Assembly: GCA_035541995.1 (NCBI GenBank)
Contig: DATKMG010000454.1
Location: 1 to 19,046 of the forward strand
DNA from: DATKMG01 sp035541995
GTDB lineage: Bacteria; Acidobacteriota; Terriglobia; Versatilivoradales; Versatilivoraceae
Direction of reading: 5' to 3'
DNA length: 19,046 nt
The notes beneath the pieces were generated by a model, which worked only from the letters and a program-made list of their open reading frames with translations, had not been told where the DNA came from and ran no database searches. Each line of letters starts with the position of its first letter. The stretch's first letter is position 1. Made by a program: the position numbers and the translations under genes. Shown piece after piece: positions 15,923 through 19,046 of the stretch.

Positions 15923-17311
15923 TCAGCGAGGATGCCTGTCTTTGAGATCCTCCGGCATTTCGCCAAGCCTGCCCATCATTTCATATACTCGCCATAGTGC
16001 ATGGTCGACCAATCTCTCGCCCGTACCTACCTCCAGGTAGGTGTTGGAATCGGCCGCGCCGTAACCGCCTTCGGAGGCAGCTTGAATAGTCGGGAGGTAG
16101 TCGAAATAGCCATTAGTGTAACCCAGGAAGAAGGCGTCCGGCACGGGGCAGCGATTGCGCCAAGTCATCTGAAATTCGACGAAGGGTTCTGCCGGCACGG
16201 TGGCTATGGCAATCCTTTTGCCAATCAAGGCCGTAGCCACGTTCAACGTGAGTGTGCCAGGCACGGGTTGATCCTGCAACAGGTCAGCATGATCTTCAAA
16301 TATCCTTGGCCCAAACTCCTTTAACAGGCCAGATCGGAACTGCTCGGCCGGCCACCGCACTTTGAAAATCATCTCGTCCTCGGCGAAACCAATCGAAGAT
16401 GGGCTCAGGTTGTCGGTCTGGATAGCTTTCGCAGCACGGACCACCTCCTGCCCAAGTTCTTGTCCCGTCCAATCGCGCAACTTGACCGCGCCATCCTGCA
16501 GCGGAGTGGATGCATAGTAAGGATTAATATCGCCGTCGGCACCCTGCAAAAAGAAACAAATCAGCCGACCACCAAATCCTTCCTCAACCGTTCGCCGCAT
16601 CACACCAACGTAGTCAGAGGAATATTTCTGGTTATCACTGCCAAAAATCACCGGGTGACATGCGTAGTTAACAAGAATCGCCAGAGGTTTTTCATCAGCC
16701 GAGTCTAACCGTAGGATGGACACGGTCGGATCGACAGGAAAAGTCGGAATTTTGGTCGGATTCTGCCAGAGCATTTTCACGCCCCCGTCGGCATCCAGCA
16801 CGCGCCGGTTGTACCCCACATGCGCGATGCCATATCCTGTGCCAAGCCGCACGTCGACTACGTGACGAGAGGCCTCTTCCACGGCGTGTGCGATCTTTCC
16901 AAGTGCATCGGCTTCCCAAGCAGGCAGTTGATCGTTTGGGTACTCATCGAGCACATTGGGGCCGGCATGGGTGTGCGAAGCGGTCACGAGCAAATTAGAA
17001 ATACCTGCCAGGCGCCGGACTTCAGATCGAAGCCGATCCAGTGAAGCCTTTCCGAAGCAGCGACCTAGATCGAGCGTTACAAGGGCCAGACGGGAATTGC
17101 CTGCCTCCAGTACCAAAGCACGCGCGTACAGTGGATCAAGAGTCCCCGTGGAGAGCCGATCCTCCTTAATCCGGTCAAAGTACCCGTACATGGACAACCC
17201 CGGAGGGGGAGTAATGTCGACGCTGGCGACTCCGGCGCGCATGGCAGCCGCATGCACAGCAAGGGGTAAAAACATGAGTGCCAAGACAGAGGCACGGCTA
17301 ACCTGGGACAT
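15923..17311 (-). CDS. Exported neutral/alkaline ceramidase-fold hydrolase lacking the ceramidase serine
   Basis: A 462-residue protein of the neutral/alkaline non-lysosomal ceramidase N-terminal family. A signal peptide covers about residues 1-23 (ending V-H-A-A-A). Zinc-site motifs are visible: A-S-H-T-H-A-G-P (H113/H115), N-Y-A-C-H-P with H219, an A-E-P-F-V-E-F segment with candidate Glu ligands, and a C-terminal G-A-A-D-S-N-T-Y tyrosine. Characterised ceramidases carry the nucleophile serine in G-D-V-S-P-N. Here the segment is G-D-I-N-P-Y, with Asn263 in that place. The protein also lacks the C-terminal immunoglobulin-like domain of the longer enzymes. It is therefore probably an exported zinc hydrolase of this fold with another substrate, not a proven ceramidase. 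ATG 17311 has GAGGGAGGG five bases upstream. It is divergent from the acetyltransferase-like gene and tail-to-tail with the sulfatase. Confidence 0.87.
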   Translation of the reverse strand: MSQVSRASVLALMFLPLAVHAAAMRAGVASVDITPPPGLSMYGYFDRIKEDRLSTGTLDPLYARALVLEAGNSRLALVTLDLGRCFGKASLDRLRSEVRRLAGISNLLVTASHTHAGPNVLDEYPNDQLPAWEADALGKIAHAVEEASRHVVDVRLGTGYGIAHVGYNRRVLDADGGVKMLWQNPTKIPTFPVDPTVSILRLDSADEKPLAILVNYACHPVIFGSDNQKYSSDYVGVMRRTVEEGFGGRLICFFLQGADGDINPYYASTPLQDGAVKLRDWTGQELGQEVVRAAKAIQTDNLSPSSIGFAEDEMIFKVRWPAEQFRSGLLKEFGPRIFEDHADLLQDQPVPGTLTLNVATALIGKRIAIATVPAEPFVEFQMTWRNRCPVPDAFFLGYTNGYFDYLPTIQAASEGGYGAADSNTYLEVGTGERLVDHALWRVYEMMGRLGEMPEDLKDRHPR

Positions 17312-17512
17312 AAGAATCCCTCCCTCACCCTGAGACTTTGAAAAGATTCCCTCGAGCGATTGTAACTGAGAATGAAATCGGCAGGGGCATTCGCGCCCTT
17401 AGCGCCCAATATATTGCCGCAAGTGGCAACGATTTATCAACAGCCAAAGACCTGTTTTTGTGTCACTCTATTGGTCGGAGAACCTTTAGCTAAGCATCGA
17501 CAACTTGATGGT

Positions 17513-17517
17513 GGAGG
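17513..17517 (+). promoter_or_regulatory. Shine-Dalgarno choosing ATG 17523
   Basis: GGAGG five bases before ATG 17523. The upstream ATG at 17505 has none, and the GGAGG before ATG 17583 is one base from its start codon. Confidence 0.5.
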
Positions 17518-17522
17518 TGCGC

Positions 17523-18674
17523 ATGAGACTGCACGTATCGTCGAAACGTTCCCCGGAGTCGTTGAGCGAGTCGTTTGGAGGAATGCCACTCGAAAATCAA
17601 AGATTGATGTCTTTGGATGTTATCCGCGGCTTGGACATGTTCTGGATCATCGGCGGTGAGGCAATCGTCAAGGGACTGGCAAAGGTATTCCCCGGCAAGG
17701 TAGCAGAGACCTGCGTGCTGCAACTTGAACACGTACCTTGGGAGGGTCTCCATTTCTATGACGTCATCTGGCCTCTGTTCATGTTTATTGTGGGAGTCGC
17801 CATGCGGTTGTCTTTGAACAAGCGACGATCAATGGGAGTCGGAAACCAGACCCTCTACGTTCATGCCTTCAAGCGTGCAGCGATCCTGTTCTTCCTGGGT
17901 ATGGCCGCGCAGGGAAACCTGCTCGCTTTCGATTTGTCGATGTTACACCCTTGTTACAGCGTGCTCCATGGGATTGCCGCTGGCTACCTGATTGCCACCA
18001 TCGTGATGGTGAGTCTCAGGCCGCTATGGCAAGCCATTGTCAGCGCCGGCTTTCTAATCAGTTACTGGGCATTACTTATGCTGATCCCAGTCCCCGGTTT
18101 CGGGAGGGGGATACTAACGCCCGAAGGTAACGCGGCTGCTTATATCGACCGCCTCGTTCTGGGGCGATTCCACTATGGTTTGAATACTTGGTTTTTGAGC
18201 TACCTGGGTTTCGCTTCCTCTGTGCTCCTGGGAGCACTGGCAGGAGAGTTGCTCTTGTGCCGGCGGTCTGCATGGAAGAAGATCACGGGACTCTTTCTAG
18301 CTGGCACTGGATTGCTGCTTCTGGGCCTGATTTGGAGTCTCTGGTTCCCGATCATCAAACTGATGTGGACAAGTTCGTACGTTCTTGTCACTGCCGGAAT
18401 CAGCTTTCTCCTCATGGGCTTGTTTTATACGATCGTTGATGTGCTGCAGTGGAGGAAATGGGCGTTTGGGTTTGCTGTTATCGGAATGAACTCGTTGGCG
18501 GTGTACATGGCGACAATGCTTTTCAATTTCCGGCACATTGGGAATATTTTCGTGGGAAGCCTGTTGACGCGTGTCGGCAACTGGGACGGTTTTCTCGAAG
18601 CATCCGCCGGTTTCACAGTCGTCTGGTTAATCTTATATTGGATGTATCGGACCAAGTCGTTTGTGAGACTGTGA
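17523..18674 (+). CDS. Heparan-alpha-glucosaminide N-acetyltransferase-like membrane protein (COG4299/DUF5009)
   Basis: A 383-residue polytopic inner-membrane protein with about nine to ten hydrophobic helices between residues 35 and 375. The opening R-L-M-S-L-D-V-I-R-G-L-D-M-F (27-40), the W-x-G-x-x-F-Y-D-x-I-W-P-L-F-M-F-I-V-G-V segment (73-92) and N-S-L-A-V-Y near 323 are hallmarks of the COG4299/DUF5009 group. The group is related to lysosomal HGSNAT, which passes an acetyl group from cytoplasmic acetyl-CoA across the membrane to terminal glucosamine. H142 or H149 in H-P-C-Y-S-V-L-H-G could be the acetyl carrier, but I cannot align this surely. In bacteria the acceptor is unknown; periplasmic sugars or glycans are likely. 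ATG 17523 is preferred by its Shine-Dalgarno. Starts at 17505 and 17583 are possible and would change only the cytoplasmic tail. It is divergent from the ceramidase-like gene across about 210 bases. Confidence 0.85.
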   Translation: MRLHVSSKRSPESLSESFGGMPLENQRLMSLDVIRGLDMFWIIGGEAIVKGLAKVFPGKVAETCVLQLEHVPWEGLHFYDVIWPLFMFIVGVAMRLSLNKRRSMGVGNQTLYVHAFKRAAILFFLGMAAQGNLLAFDLSMLHPCYSVLHGIAAGYLIATIVMVSLRPLWQAIVSAGFLISYWALLMLIPVPGFGRGILTPEGNAAAYIDRLVLGRFHYGLNTWFLSYLGFASSVLLGALAGELLLCRRSAWKKITGLFLAGTGLLLLGLIWSLWFPIIKLMWTSSYVLVTAGISFLLMGLFYTIVDVLQWRKWAFGFAVIGMNSLAVYMATMLFNFRHIGNIFVGSLLTRVGNWDGFLEASAGFTVVWLILYWMYRTKSFVRL

Positions 18675-19046
18675 TTAACCTCAGAGACACTCGGGGCACT
18701 GGCGATTGGACATTTCAGATAAGACCCCGCCGGTGATCTGACCAGTCGCTTTGTCCAAACTTTGGAACCGCGAGCTCACTTTTGTCGAATTGTTCCCTTT
18801 ATCCTACCGAACTAACTTGCCGATATGTTTTTCGTGTACCTGGGCCTCCTTCAGAAAACCTTCACCTAGAAATGACATTTCATCCAGGACAGTAGTTGCA
18901 CCGTGCCATGGTAATTGGAGACAGTCTTGCATGCGGAAACGAGATGCTCTGGGACCGCAAGGTTTAGAACCGGAGCAGACACCATTCGATTTGGAAAGAT
19001 CGGAGCAAGTCCAGTGGGAATCTTCAAGAAATTGATTGACTCAATA
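18675..19046. other. Right-end interval without a supportable gene
   Basis: 372 bases. Open frames on both strands are short, lack good ribosome sites and match nothing I recognise. A weak dyad TCAGAT/ATCTGA at 18715-18741 with a 15-base loop is the only terminator candidate after the acetyltransferase-like gene. A minus-strand frame open to the right edge stops at a TAG near 18870 and could be the tail of an off-window gene, but its sequence is not convincing. Confidence 0.5.

Noticed and set aside
17395..17430. Short dyad TTGCC/GGCAA between the ceramidase-like and acetyltransferase-like genes as operator
   Set aside because: Arms of only five bases, easily explained by chance. No promoter boxes at good spacing were found nearby.
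18751..19035. 94-codon plus-strand open frame at the right end
   Set aside because: Low-complexity, Cys/Trp/Pro-scattered translation with no family resemblance and no Shine-Dalgarno.
18825..19041. Minus-strand open stretch near the right edge whose last 40 codons look mildly protein-like
   Set aside because: It is preceded by an in-frame TGA at 19041-19043, has no good start and matches nothing I know. It may be a remnant but cannot be supported.
1..19046. CRISPR arrays, tRNA or rRNA genes, insertion sequences with transposase, phage genes, restriction or toxin-antitoxin systems
   Set aside because: I looked on both strands and saw no regularly spaced repeats, no RNA gene cores and no proteins of these classes.

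Overview
The window looks like chromosomal DNA from a free-living, glycan-degrading Gram-negative bacterium. An Acidobacteriota-type genome (or a Planctomycetota/Verrucomicrobiota-type one) is my best guess. It rests on the mix of exported glycosidases, a sulfatase, a COG4299/DUF5009 membrane acetyltransferase-like protein, a ceramidase-fold hydrolase, large soluble multi-PAS hybrid kinases and REP-like hairpins. There is no rRNA, tRNA, CRISPR, plasmid or phage gene in the window, and no recognisable transposase.

Layout. (1) 1-690, minus: N-terminal 230 residues of an exported GH35 beta-galactosidase cut by the left edge. (2) 869-7280, minus: two large PAS-rich hybrid histidine kinases in tandem, with five PAS plus one receiver and four PAS plus two receivers. 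A nested dyad-rich stretch separates them. (3) 7281-8290: about 1 kb without a supportable gene, ending in a pair of inverted REP-like hairpins. (4) 8291-10765: an NAD-dependent aldehyde dehydrogenase (minus) and a membrane-anchored alpha/beta hydrolase (plus), divergent from a compact region where two good sigma70-type promoters share their -10 bases. (5) 11018-13982, minus: a two-gene operon of a GH39-like glycosidase with a C-terminal Fn3 domain and a UxuA/mannonate dehydratase-family protein with a Tat-like N-terminus. Both start at GTG behind strong Shine-Dalgarno sequences. (6) 13983-14486: intergenic, with an 84-bp inverted-repeat element. (7) 14487-15914, plus: exported sulfatase with the C-S-A-S-R formylglycine motif. 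(8) 15923-17311, minus: exported neutral ceramidase-fold hydrolase that has Asn where true ceramidases have the catalytic Ser. (9) 17523-18674, plus: polytopic heparan-alpha-glucosaminide N-acetyltransferase-like protein. (10) 18675-19046: no supportable gene.

How it may work together (inference): most non-signalling genes encode exported or membrane proteins suited to stripping complex, possibly sulfated or uronate-containing glycans or glycolipids: beta-galactosidase, GH39-like glycosidase, sulfatase, ceramidase-like amidase and acetyltransferase-like protein. The aldehyde dehydrogenase and mannonate dehydratase homologue suggest downstream sugar or aldehyde oxidation. The kinases are probably cytoplasmic sensors, and their output regulators lie outside the window. 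The genes are not one operon, so the pathway is a hypothesis. I found no single system that is clearly unprecedented. The most unusual items are the REP-like doublet with compensatory stem changes, the shared-bases divergent promoter, the apparently exported UxuA-family enzyme, the ceramidase-fold protein lacking its serine, and the alternative-pairing dyads between the kinases.
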